Shown here: positions 19,266-28,586 of the stretch, in pieces
Layout: each line of letters starts with the position of its first letter
Position numbering within the stretch: position 1 is the stretch's first letter
NCBI GenBank assembly: GCA_949358305.1
Contig: OX442323.1
Coordinates: 5,518,001 to 5,582,000 of the forward strand
Direction of reading: 5' to 3'
DNA: 64,000 bases
Source of the DNA: Strigamia acuminata
Taxonomy: Eukaryota > Arthropoda > Chilopoda > Geophilomorpha > Linotaeniidae
Notes under the pieces: model-generated
The model's database searches: none
Seen by the model: the letters and a program-made list of their open reading frames with translations, nothing else
What the model was told of the DNA's origin: nothing
Program-made: the position numbers and the translations under genes

Positions 19266-20335
19266 TCAGTGTCGTCCTGTTAATAGTCACTGCACATTCC
19301 TCTGGAACTCTATCATTAGGTATCGTCTTGTAGCTAGTCATTGCACACCCCTCTGAAAGTTTATGATTGGGTACTGTTCTGTTGCTAGTCACTGCACATT
19401 TCCCTGGAACTTTATCATTAGGTATCGTCTTTCTGCTAGTCACTGCACAACCCTCTGGAAGTTTATCATCAAGTACAATCCTGTTGCTAGTCACTGCACA
19501 TCTCTCTGAAAGTTTATCATTAGGTACCGTCCTGTTGCTAGTCACTGCACATTTCTCTGGAACTTTATCATTAGGTATCGTCCTGTTGCTAGTCATTGCT
19601 CACCCCCAAAACCTTTATCATTAGGTATCGTCCTGTTGCTAGTCATTGCACACCCCTCTGGACTTGTGCCATTAGGTATCGTCCTGTCGCTAGTCATTGC
19701 ACACCCCTCTGGACTTCTGCCATTAGGTATCATCCTGTCGCTAGCCATTGCACACCTCTCTGGACCTTTATCATTAGGTATCGTCCTGTCGCTAGTCATT
19801 GCACACCCCTCTGGATTACAGGCTACAGCGACTAGCGACAGGACGATACCTAATGACATAAGTCCAGAGGGGTGTGCAATGACTAGCGACAGGACGATAC
19901 CCAATGATAAAGGTCCAGAGGGGTGTGCAATGGCTAACGACAGGACGATACCTAATGATAAAGGTTAAGGGGGTGTGCAGTGACTAGAAACAGGACGATA
20001 CCTAATGGTGTAGTTCCAGGGGGGGATGTGCAATGACTAGTAACGATACCTCAGGGTGTAATTCCAGGAGTGTGTGCAGTGACTAAGAACAGGACGATAC
20101 CTAATGGTATAGGTCTAGAGGTGTGCAATGACGAACAACAAGACAATACTTAATGGTAAAGTTTTCGAGGCGTCTGCAGTGAACAATACCTAGTGATAGA
20201 GTTCAGAGGGATGCAGGACGATACCTAATGATAGTTTTAGAAGGGTGTACAACAACTAGCATCAGGACTACCTAATAGTAGACTTCCAGAGATGTACGAC
20301 TAGCAACAGGACGATACCTAAAGGCAAGGTTCCAA
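19266..20335. repeat. Palindromic minisatellite array, 60-bp units in two opposed arms
   Basis: From 19266 to about 19815 a 60-bp unit, typified by TTAGGTATCGTCCTGT, then CTAGTCATTGCACACCC and CTCTGGA, repeats about nine times. From about 19828 to 20335 the reverse complement of the same unit repeats about nine times. The axis is near 19822 (GGATTACAGGCTACAG). Units next to the axis are nearly identical; those further out are progressively diverged and shortened. Because 60 is a multiple of three, several frames stay open and give 20-residue repeat translations, which I regard as artefacts. Confidence 0.9.
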
Positions 20336-20718
20336 TGGAGATTATATTAACTACCAAAATCACCCTTTTCTTCTTTTTGAATCGTGAAGCTACGAGGCAC
20401 AGCATAGTGCTAGCTAGTGAGAAAAAGCCAAAAATATCAAAATCAAACCAAAGATAAATCAAAATTTAGCAAACTACGTTCCAACATCCAAGTGATTTCA
20501 AACTTACTCTCTTCTTTTATCAATTGTCCGAATCGCTAATATTAATTTCTTTAATCGGTTGCAATCTGAAACTAACTTCTGACAGAAGCATGCATGATCC
20601 TCTATTTATGAATTTTTTCATTAGTTTTCGTAGCTTTAGTAATTCGAAATATCACCCAACCCTCAAGTATAATTAAAAAAATTCTTTTGTTTTAATCGAA
20701 TAAACTACATGAACAATT
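20336..20718. other. No feature seen between minisatellite and XPO4 remnant
   Basis: Unique AT-rich sequence. It probably includes the former 3' UTR of the XPO4 remnant: a minus-strand AATAAA overlaps that stop codon at 20717-20722. Confidence 0.5.
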
Positions 20719-20862
20719 TTATTTGACACACGAACACCCCCTCACATCAGCAACAAACTGTTCAAAATTTTCACCTAATTTCGTTCGGTTTTGCCTGTCG
20801 TCAATTGTTGATAACAAACTTGGTCCACTTGACTGCTCAAAATGCTTTCCACGATACTGGTC
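20719..20862 (-). pseudogene. XPO4: XPO4 remnant, terminal exon
   Basis: The acceptor TTTGTAG precedes 47 codons and TAA. The last residues (ENFEQFVADVRG, then CVK and stop) match the conserved C-terminus of exportin-4, which ends in CVK. AATAAA overlaps the stop. Phase 0 with the preceding 24-nt block. Confidence 0.6.
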
Positions 20863-21070
20863 CTACAAACACAACAAAATGAATTAAATTCTAAATATTT
20901 TTAAAAACAAATAAAACCCACTTGATACAAGAAAATCAACAAAGAACGCGCCACACGCCGACTGCGCAATATCAAAATCAAAATCGCATCAAAACAATAT
21001 TAAACGCCATCTATATAAATAAAGAAACAACAATTAAATATCGATTATTCCACTACAACTCATTTCCTAC

Positions 21071-21094
21071 CTTCAAAAATTGTTTCAGCGCGAC
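21071..21094 (-). pseudogene. XPO4: XPO4 remnant, 24-nt micro-exon
   Basis: Flanked by CTGTTAG at the acceptor and AAG|GTAGGA at the donor, it encodes VALKQFLK in phase 0-0 and joins cleanly to both neighbours. It may be the surviving end of a larger exon. Confidence 0.4.
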
Positions 21095-21289
21095 CTAACA
21101 GATAATTCCGGAGATGGTTTTTAGTCATGTAAGTAGTTAAACAAGCCACAAAGCCGAAACACAACGTCATAATGTTCGATGCGAATCTGCCGAAAGGTAG
21201 AAAACGTTATCAAACAATTTAAATACGCTTCAATTTCAAAAATTTACTCTCTTAAGATTATTTTTTTTTGTTTTTTCAATTTATTTCAC

Positions 21290-21598
21290 TCACTTGACGA
21301 GGGTCGGAATGGTCAAATCCAGAGAATGTCGAGCGAGCGGACAACTGGTCGGCAAAAACGGTGCAGTCGTCTTCGTCGTTCTCCGAGAACTCTTCTTTGT
21401 TCGCACCCCTCGTTGACTTACTTGGAGTTTCATTCCTTCCGGTGCCGAAATGTGACAATGGAGGTACGAATTGACGATCTCGGCCGACGCTTGTTTACAG
21501 AAATTCGCCGGGAATAAATGTATGTCGTGATGAAGGATCTCCCAGGCTTCTAACAGTCGGCCGAACGCCTCGGAATAGTACTTGTCTTCGCTGGATAT
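21290..21598 (-). pseudogene. XPO4: XPO4 remnant, frameshifted exon
   Basis: It begins after TTTTACAG with ISSEDKYYSEAFGRLLEAWE, close to the exportin-4 segment YMEAYDKLLESW. Near 21430 the reading moves by one base: upstream text ends APEGMKLQ, while the continuation KEEFSENDEDDCTVFADQL lies in another frame. The donor CAA|GTGAGT closes the block. An intron explaining the shift would have to be under 30 nt, so a true indel is likelier. Confidence 0.6.
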
Positions 21599-21659
21599 CT
21601 GTAAAATTAACAAACACATTATTTAAACGATGGAAGCTCGGTTTAAAAAACACTCAGAC

Positions 21660-21758
21660 CTCTTCCTCTGTCGCCAGTTGAATAAATTTACACGTCAACT
21701 TGGTCAGAACTTTCCGGTGATCAGAATGGCCTCCACTTGAATTCGGAATTTGAAAGAA
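21660..21758 (-). pseudogene. XPO4: XPO4 remnant, exon with LTKLTCKF
   Basis: 33 codons, phase 0-0, from an acceptor CATTTTAG at 21759-21760 to GAG|GTCTGA. The segment KVLTKLTCKFIQLATEEE aligns to the exportin-4 stretch around LTHLTCSFGR. Its first nine bases and its acceptor belong to the tandem repeat that continues upstream. Confidence 0.6.
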
Positions 21759-21910
21759 CTAAAATGTTACGAAAAAATAATTTGAAAGAACTAAAATGTT
21801 AAGAAAAAATAAATTGAAAGAACTAAAATGTTAAGAAAAAATAAATTGAAAGAACTAAAATGTTAAGAAAAAATAAATTGAAAGAACTAAAATGTTAAGA
21901 AAAAATAATT
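21751..21910. repeat. 32-bp tandem repeat carrying a splice acceptor
   Basis: Five copies start at 21751, 21783, 21815, 21847 and 21879, an exact 32-bp period. On the minus strand each contains TAACATTTTAG|TTCTTTCA, that is, the acceptor and the first bases of the adjoining exportin-4 exon. Confidence 0.9.
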
Positions 21911-22165
21911 TGAAGCTGAAATCAATTCAATGCTGAATCAATTCAACGCTGAAATCAATTCAATGATGAAATCAATTCAATGCTGAAATCAATTCAATGC
22001 TGAAATCAATTCGACGCTGAAATCAATTCGACGCTGAAATCAATTCGACGCTGAAATCAATTCGACGCTGAAATCAATTCGACGCTGAAATCAATTCGAC
22101 GCTGAAATCAATTCGACGCTGAAATCAATTCGACGCTGAAATCAATTCGACGCTGAAATCAAGTA
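21911..22165. repeat. 17-bp minisatellite GCTGAAATCAATTCGAC
   Basis: About fourteen copies. Early copies read ...AATTCAAT, later ones ...AATTCGAC and are nearly identical, so the later ones spread most recently. It continues directly from the 32-bp array. Confidence 0.9.
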
Positions 22166-22216
22166 TGGCATTTGATGGCTGTGCGGGTGAAACAACTTAC
22201 GGCATGCATTCTCTAA

Positions 22217-22535
22217 AAAAATTAATGGCGGTGAAACAACGAAACGAACAGTGTGCATTCTCTAAAACTAAATAATAATGATGGAATGTTTAGATTCATT
22301 CAGCTGTAAATTAATAGCAGAATTCTAAAGTTTATTCAGTTGTAAATTCTTAATTATGAAAATTGTACTCAACCATATACACTGCTTTGATTTGTGCATC
22401 AACGCAGAAATCGAATCCACGCTGAAATCAAATATGGCGGTGAAACAACGAAACGAACAGTGTGCATTCTCTAAAACTAAATAATAATAATGGTGAATGA
22501 TTAGATTCATTCAGTTGTAAATTCTGAGTTTTTGA
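22217..22535. repeat. Direct repeat of about 110 bp
   Basis: ATGGCGGTGAAACAACGAAA and the following GTGTGCATTCTCTAAAAC stretch occur near 22222 and again near 22435, each followed by ATTCATTCAG-TGTAAATT. A single GCTGAAATCAA unit also recurs near 22418, linking this duplication to the adjacent minisatellite. Confidence 0.8.
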
Positions 22536-22547
22536 AACTGTACTCAC

Positions 22548-22721
22548 CCAAATACATCGTGACGTTGAGCTAACTCCAGTTTCGATCGTGGATGGCCAAA
22601 GATTGAGTGCTTAAAATATCTACCAATGCCGTAGCTTCCGACCATGACGCCGCGCCAGTCTTCTTCCCACAATCCAATCTGATCCTTGCTTCCGCTCGTG
22701 CTACCATCTGGTGGAAGAAAC
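22548..22721 (-). pseudogene. XPO4: XPO4 remnant, exon with FLPP and WR motifs
   Basis: Starts after AAGTTTCAG with FLPPDGS, matching the exportin-4 NFLPP segment, continues EEDWRGVM (compare ESWRE) and ends in a diverged HPRSKLELAQ stretch at TTGG|GTGAGT. The similarity weakens toward the 3' end, consistent with relaxed constraint. Confidence 0.5.
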
Positions 22722-22886
22722 CTGAAACTTCGTAATAAATAAAGCGTCATCCAGTTAGAAAATTTGGTATGTATAGAAAAGTGGTTCTCAAGTGTGAACT
22801 GGACATAAATAATTGATATTGTTCGAAACATTCAAAAAACAATTCACACGATATTAATATTCAATAGAACAACCTCGTCGCCATCG

Positions 22887-23791
22887 TTAAACGGTAACGA
22901 CTTTTCCAGCATTTTCTTCACCCAAAATTTTCTCGCAAATCTGCTCGCATTTCGTGTGTTCGTCCACGTGACAGTATTGCGGACAAAAATGGCCGCATTT
23001 AAGTTTCACGTCGCATCTGATCAGACATCCGCCGTTCGGACATTTCGCTTTGATGTCGTACCCGTTTCGAACGACGGTTGGAAACGCGTGGGTCTGGCAC
23101 GCCAGGGTCATTGCCGGTCCGATGTGGTTCCGTTTTTCCAAATCGGCGACGATAGCGCGCCATAATTGGCTCCTCCTCGCATAATGCCTAATGAAGTTGC
23201 CTACGCAGAACAGTCCGATTTTCGCCCTGGAAAACGCCACGTAGATCCTGTTGTGCACTTTGACGAATCCGATTTGGTCCGTTTCGTTGCTACGCGCAAA
23301 CGACAGCAAGATAATATCGCTTTCTTCGCCTCGGAAGTTATCCACGAGCGTCACGCGGACTCCTTCCAAAGTGTTGGCCGCTGCGAATCTTCGCACGAGG
23401 CTCAACTGGCCCGAATACAGCGTGAGGATTGTAATTTGCGACGGTTTGTAGCCTTGTTTCAGGAGATATTCGCATAAGTTTGCGAGATATTCGGCCTCGT
23501 ATCGGTCCGCGTGGGACGTGGAGCCGTCCGGGGTTTCTTCCGGTATGTCGTGGTCGAGGAAGAAGACGTTTTGCGCCACTCCTTTCACGTTGGGGTACTT
23601 CAACACTGTCGGATGATCCAATAACGACTCGTAGTCGAGCAAACTTGAAATTTCCGGTCGCATTCGGTGCTGGAGTTGGAGGGTTTCGAACGGTATCTTG
23701 TTTTTGATCATTCGTTCGAAAAGCGACACGTCCAGGTGGTATTTTCTTGCCAATTCGTACACGTTGACCGATGGTCTTAGTTGTTGTTCAC
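22887..23791 (-). CDS. ZNFX1: ZNFX1-like, coding exon 3 and premature end
   Basis: Starts after TTGTTAG with the rest of motif III and [13 protein letters not shown]. Carries [19 protein letters not shown] and AFSRAKIG motifs, then the first zinc-finger-like CPNGGC...CGHFCPQYC unit. TAA at 22887-22889. A usable donor TTGG|GTGAAG lies 30-odd bases before the stop, at the place where longer family members continue into the finger array. Confidence 0.85.
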
Positions 23792-26362
23792 CTAACAATA
23801 TATTTTTCAAATAATCAATAGGTGGACTCAACAGTTTGTCGTTTTTACGAGTGAATGGCGATTAAAATTCCTTCATTTCCACATAGTAATATTTTTTTTT
23901 TTATCTGGGAACTCATTATTATAACACTTGCGTGGCAGCCATTTTTAAATTACCGGTAGTTGCAAAAAAAATCTGATTTTGTAATTATTAAGGCAGTGGC
24001 TACATTCACGTCCGACGTAGCCCCCCCTTGACTCCCCAAGACCTAACCTTATCTGTTTTTAGCAATGTTGACAGAACGGGGGTTTTCATCAATGTAATTC
24101 AATGCATCTCTCACGTCCGTGAACGTAGCCACTTCGTTTTAAAGCTGTAAAACGCCGCTGCGTGATAAGAAAGCAAAACAATTCAAATTAATAATAAAAA
24201 TTCAACTAACCAATGAGTATAAGCTGCTGGGTGCTTTTCGACAAGCAAGTGGTAATATGCGACTCTAATACTTCAGCTGCTTCTTCAACAATGACTGCAA
24301 TTTACAAGTATTTATTTTTTAAAATAAAAATTAAAAACATTTAAAAAAGAAAATCATTAAATCTTTAACCTATTTTTGGCCCAATTTCTCTCAGAACCTC
24401 CAAATGTCTCGCCGCGCATGTCGTCGTCATCCCAACAACCTCACAAGAGCCTATAATCTCAATCATCTCCGAATTCTGTTTCTTTCTCAACTTGGCAGCG
24501 ATCTTCTTGAACTCCAAAATAGAACTCGCTACCAACTCATCCTGCGCTTCCTTAAACATCCGCCGCCATCTTCGATACAGCCGCCATCTTGCACCCAAAT
24601 CAAAACTCCACACATCCTTCTCGCGCTTAACTTCATCGTCCGTCATTTCACCGTCCTTCCAAGACTCCCTCTTGACGATCAAAGCGCACAACTGACCCAA
24701 CTCGCTCACTAAAGGCACCTGATCGTTCGCGACGAACTTTTCGCACTCGTCACCAACGTCAACCACAACTGCCCAATCGCGGTTGACAAAACGAGTTCTC
24801 GCCACCAGTTTCCTGTTTTTCGCGCTATAAACTTTCGAATCGTCTTTGTCGTTCGTTGCCGAACCCGAATCTTCAGTTTTATCGTTCGAATTTTTACTTT
24901 TCTCCTTCGGGATTTTACTATCTGTAAATTTGTGCAGTTTTTCCTCGCTCACTAAATCCGACGTAATCAGACCCAACCAAGCGCCCAAAAACGAAGATGG
25001 CGGCTCGCCGTCAACTCTCGCTTTAATCGATTTCAACAGTTTTAAATCGTTATCTTTTAACCATTTCGCCAGTAAAGTTTCATGAATTACACGCGTTTGA
25101 GCATATTTTCTGTGGTTTGTTTCCTTCTGTACTTTATTTCCGGCTTTGGCTCGCTGTCCTTTCAAATACAAGATCTCTCGCTTCAACTTGGCTGGTTTCC
25201 CTTGCAAAATGGCGCGCAAAGTAAACGGCGCCAACGCGGGATAATTCCGGCTACCGAGCCGCACCACCCGATCAGTAAACTTGATAATTCCCTCGAGAAA
25301 CTGGTCCAGAGCGTGATTGGTGAAACAAACGACTAAAATCGGATTGCACACATTCCCGCATCGATTCATCCGTAAATTACACAAAATGGCCTCGACAATT
25401 TTCAATCCCACGTATGTTTTCCCGGTTCCGGGCTGCCCCTGAATGATGGCGAGGGACGAAGTGAGTGCCAGATGCATCGCTCGTCGTTGGAATTCATCTA
25501 AATTGAGCGCTTCCGGATCGGGCCACGTGTTTATGTCCAAACCCTGCACTCCAAATTCGATTCTTTCTCCTTCTTCGTTCGTTTCGTGCAGTTTCAAATG
25601 AAACGTCGGGTTTTTCTTAACGTACAATGGCGGTTCTTGTGTCGGCTCGACGTCGACTAAATATTTCTGTAAAGGCAAAATGTCCTTATTAAATGATTTG
25701 AGGCCCTTCAATACGTGTCGATACTTTTCGGAAAACGCTCGCGATTCCAAAACGACGTAACGTTTATGATTATTCGAGTTCAATTCCGTTTCGAATCGCA
25801 CTTTGATGATTCCTCTCTTCAAATCTTTCTTATTATTGTCGGCAACCGTGGCAAACATTGCGGTGTCGAACTTATCGCGAGAGAGACACAGCAGCGAGCC
25901 GAAAACTAGCGTTTTCGAATCGATTTTTTCCGGGTTGAATTGCAGCTTGTAGATTATTTCGTCCTGTGACACTTCGGAATCACAAATTCTCACGTCGTCG
26001 TATTGGAATACCGAACTGTTGTTATCATGCTCGGCTTTTGGTTGGAAACGTGTGATTTTTTGGCGTAGGGGGTCGAGAAAATCCTCTCGGAGAAGACGGA
26101 ATTGGACTTCCAAGTAGTGGTCGACGTTTTTGAAGCTACCTTGGATGATATTCTCCATTAGGGAGGGATCGTTTGTGTTTTTCAGCTCGTCTATTGTTGG
26201 AATAATGGGGATTCGCCTGAAATTCATGACGTTGACAGAAAGGTTGTCAGTTAGTTGGTTTTCGTACAAATCCGTGCAAAGTTTTTTGTTGGGGTTTTCG
26301 ATTTCGTTTGAGTTTTTTCTTTTTTGTGATGGTGCAGCTGCTGATAATTCTCTCCGCTCCAT
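22887..26362 (-). CDS. ZNFX1: ZNFX1-like SF1 RNA helicase, C-terminally short
   Basis: ZNFX1 is a superfamily-1 helicase with an NFX1-type zinc-finger array, active in antiviral sensing and in small-RNA inheritance. Three exons (24370-26362, 24211-24294, 22887-23791) join in phase 1 at both introns. The N-terminal armadillo-like part shows [16 protein letters not shown], a family signature. Helicase motifs follow: Walker A GQPGTGKT, motif II VEEAAEV, motif III, then [16 protein letters not shown] and [11 protein letters not shown]. After the first Cys-rich unit (CGHFCPQYC) the frame stops at 22887, giving about 990 residues where the family usually has about 1900. No further Cys-rich exon exists downstream before the XPO4 pieces. 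Motif III reads GEQQLRP, one residue shorter than the usual GDHQQLRP. The product is either a truncated paralogue or an early pseudogene. Confidence 0.85.
23995..24133. mobile_element. Small MITE in ZNFX1-like intron 2
   Basis: AGTGGCTACATTCACG at 23995 and its near-complement CGTGAACGTAGCCACT ending at 24133 are terminal inverted repeats of a 139-bp insertion. No coding capacity and no clear target duplication; the family is not identified. Confidence 0.5.
24211..24294 (-). CDS. ZNFX1: ZNFX1-like, coding exon 2 (motif II)
   Basis: 84 nt between TTGCAG and ATT G|GTTAGT. Encodes [20 protein letters not shown] and the start of motif III. Too short to stand out as an ORF, but phase and motif both fit. 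Confidence 0.9.
24370..26362 (-). CDS. ZNFX1: ZNFX1-like, coding exon 1
   Basis: ATG at 26360-26362, one base after the acceptor CAAACAG. Ends ATA G|GTTAAAG (phase 1). Holds the N-terminal domain, Walker A and a Lys/Asp/Ser-rich insertion (about residues 480-515) that separates helicase subdomains. Confidence 0.9.
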
Positions 26363-26524
26363 TCTGTTTGCAAATAGTAAATTAATTTTTGTTCATTTAA
26401 GTGAGTGCGTGAGTGGTTTTTGATAAAAGATTACTTACTTGAAAATAGTGGAGTTCGAACAAAACTTCTTGCCGCGAAATCAAACAGTGGTGTTTTGCAA
26501 GGTCGAGCGAGAAGTAAATTTATA
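26363..26524 (-). promoter_or_regulatory. ZNFX1-like 5' UTR intron and TATA promoter candidate
   Basis: On the minus strand TATAAAT (26518-26524) lies about 30 nt before a likely start near 26490. A short untranslated exon ends at 26439 with CAA|GTAAGTAA and joins the ATG exon at 26363. A second possible non-coding exon lies upstream with donor CGG|GTAAGT near 26730. So there may be two promoters. Confidence 0.45.
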
Positions 26525-27379
26525 CTTTTGGGCGACCTCTGTTGTGTTTTTATGGAATTACCACGGAGCGCCCTGACTTCTTTTTACAAAATCAGGTTTT
26601 CTAATTATCTTTGGTGTAAAATTATTTCTAATTTTGGAGATTTTTGCCCCTCAAAAAACCTTTTGTTATTTCTTAGAGAAAGTAGTCGTTTTCGTCAGCT
26701 GGAAAATCGATTTTAAACACTTAAATACTTACCCGTGACTAACCTCAAAACTAATCTCGGATGGATGTGGATCGTGGGGGCCAATCGCGAGAGATCGCGT
26801 AGAGACAGATGCGTACAAACTTAACTACCGGTAAATAAAATAAGCTGAATTATAAAAATGAAAAATATGTATAAAAAAATAGTTACTTGTTAGAAGCAGC
26901 TCTCCCGATTGCCCAGAATGATTGTACATTTGTATCATATTTTTAATGTAGAAATATTTATTGTTATTTGTAAGTACAAATGAGGGACCACACAGCAGCA
27001 GTGTGTCTACAGTGGAGGGCATATAAACAAAACAGTTTGATCAGAACGTACACAGAAACAGAAACTGAATGAGAAAGAAGAAAATCAAAAATAAGAACCG
27101 GATTTGGCACTGGAGAAACTGCCACGGACCAAGGAACAAATAACATTAAGGCACTTGCACATATAGCTTTTAGCAATTGTCTGTTTATTAAATCGTCCCG
27201 CGACGAATTGTAAGGAAAAACCATGTATGAATTTAGATCCAAATTTGCAAAAAATACTTTTAATCTGCATAGTAAATGGCTGTAATGTTGCATAACCGTA
27301 AATTCGATATTTACAATTTGAACAGAAAAACCTCGCGGAGCCGCACGATCCGTCGCGGAACGAAACCTTTTGTTTTTAT
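26525..27379. other. Intergenic tract between teneurin and the ZNFX1-like gene
   Basis: No gene supported. It holds the upstream 5' UTR exon candidate of the ZNFX1-like gene and, on the minus strand, additional AATAAA signals near 27184 and 26957 that could extend the teneurin 3' UTR. Confidence 0.5.
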
Positions 27380-27738
27380 TTTTTATTTTGTACAAAGCCC
27401 CGCACTAGGAAACCTTGGTACTCGTGGACATGATTGCACTAAAAAACGAAAATCAAAATTAAAAATTAAAAATTAAAGAGGGAGAAAAGGAAAGAACAAC
27501 AACAACCAGCGAGTTGCACGTCGACAGAAAACAAACAAATAAATTAACCAAATAGCACTGGCAAAAGCTACGATGGTCCTCAGTTACTCTCGGTTTTCCC
27601 AACTCGGCCTAAAGTTTGAGAAAAAGCAGTGACGATCATCACGAGCAGTCCGAGTCACTCAACTCAACATTGTTTCAGTTGTTTCAGTTGTTTGGACAGT
27701 TTTAAATTGAACACCAGCACGAGTAAACAACATTCACT
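27380..27738 (-). other. Teneurin 3' UTR and poly(A) signal
   Basis: Downstream of the TGA at 27739-27741 there is no further coding sign. The first minus-strand AATAAA is at 27375-27380, giving a UTR of about 370 nt. Confidence 0.5.
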
Positions 27739-28586
27739 TCACTTGGGATTGCGTCGTCCCTTCCTCCGATGCCGCTTGCTGTCCTTCTTGAACGCAATGT
27801 TGGTCGGATCGTTGTTTAGAAACGAGTACTTGTTGGTGTCGTAAATGTCCTCGCCGAAGTAGCCGGCCACGACCCCACTGCCGATCAGCTGCTCCCTCTC
27901 GCCGTCTGTCCACTCATACACGCTCATCTGCCCTGTCCTCGTCAACTCGCGCTCGTGGTCCCACGCCAGGTCCACGGCGCGTTTGCGGGCGTGCTTGATG
28001 AGCCGCCGCCTCTCCTGCTCGACGGTCGAATTGTAGCGAATGTTGACGATCGCGCCCTTCGAGTGCAGCTTAATGTCTTTGGCGTGGTCGGACTCGTGAA
28101 TGGAAATGTTGAACATGGAGCCGAGCCGCTCCAGCTGGGTGCGGTCGTTGTGGAATTTGGCCGCGCCGTCCTTCACGAAGTGGAACGTATCCTGACCGTG
28201 GCCCGTGAAGTGCAACTCGAGAAAGAACGAGCCGTTCAGCACCGACGTCACCACGTCCTGCACCACCTGGCTGGCGCCGTCGATCACGTGCACGGCGGCG
28301 CGCAGGCCCGTGCGCGACACCAGGATCCCTTCGCCGAACACCTCCTTGCGGTGGGAGATCCTCGGCTGGAAATGGACGAAATTGTTGTCCGCCTTCACGC
28401 GCGTCTTGGGCACAAAGTTCAGCCTCTGCAGCTCGGCGCGGATGAGCGCGGTCGCGCACCGCAGTCCGGGCGTCACCGGCAAGCTCGGCGGGATCGGCAC
28501 TTTGTGCTTGATCATCTCCATATCCGGCGGAACGCCCATCAGGTTCTCCAGCTTATATCCGAACATGGGCAGCCACTGCGAAAGCT
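27739..28586 (-). CDS. Ten-a: Teneurin exon 25: ABD and TCAP-like C-terminus
   Basis: 848 nt, phase 1 to stop [46 protein letters not shown] correspond to the ABD (GHH-type) domain attached to the YD shell. RKRAVDLAW and [18 protein letters not shown] belong to the TCAP-like end. The tail is highly basic (KRHRRKGRR). Confidence 0.97.

Larger units (their letters stand above)
20719..22721 (-). pseudogene. XPO4: Exportin-4 remnant with internal losses
   Basis: Exportin-4 is a beta-karyopherin exporting eIF5A and SMAD3 and importing SOX proteins. Five blocks on the minus strand match it in order: 22548-22721 (FLPP...EEDWRGV region), 21660-21758 (LTKLTCKF), 21290-21598 (YYSEAF...LLEAW...SYLHCHISAPEG and then DEDDCTVFADQL), a 24-nt block 21071-21094, and the C-terminus 20719-20862 (ENFEQFVADVRG, CVK end). 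Missing are about the first 230 residues, roughly 60-70 residues between the first two blocks, and some 600 residues before the C-terminus. A one-base frame change separates APEGMKLQ from the FADQL part. The splice phases that can be checked still agree, so the decay seems recent, or an odd short transcript survives. Confidence 0.65.

Noticed and set aside
19243..19968. Repeated 20-residue proteins in both strands of the 60-bp satellite
   Set aside because: Any array with a period divisible by three stays open in several frames. Start codons are mostly non-ATG and translations are simply the satellite.
26964..27395. 143-codon minus-strand frame downstream of teneurin
   Set aside because: It has no ATG in a good context, hydrophobic low-complexity translation, and overlaps the likely 3' UTR.
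27739..28586. Teneurin C-terminal GHH-type domain as an active toxin
   Set aside because: Teneurins share ancestry with bacterial Rhs/YD toxins, but in animals this domain is a structural and receptor-binding part. I see no reason to call it a toxin.
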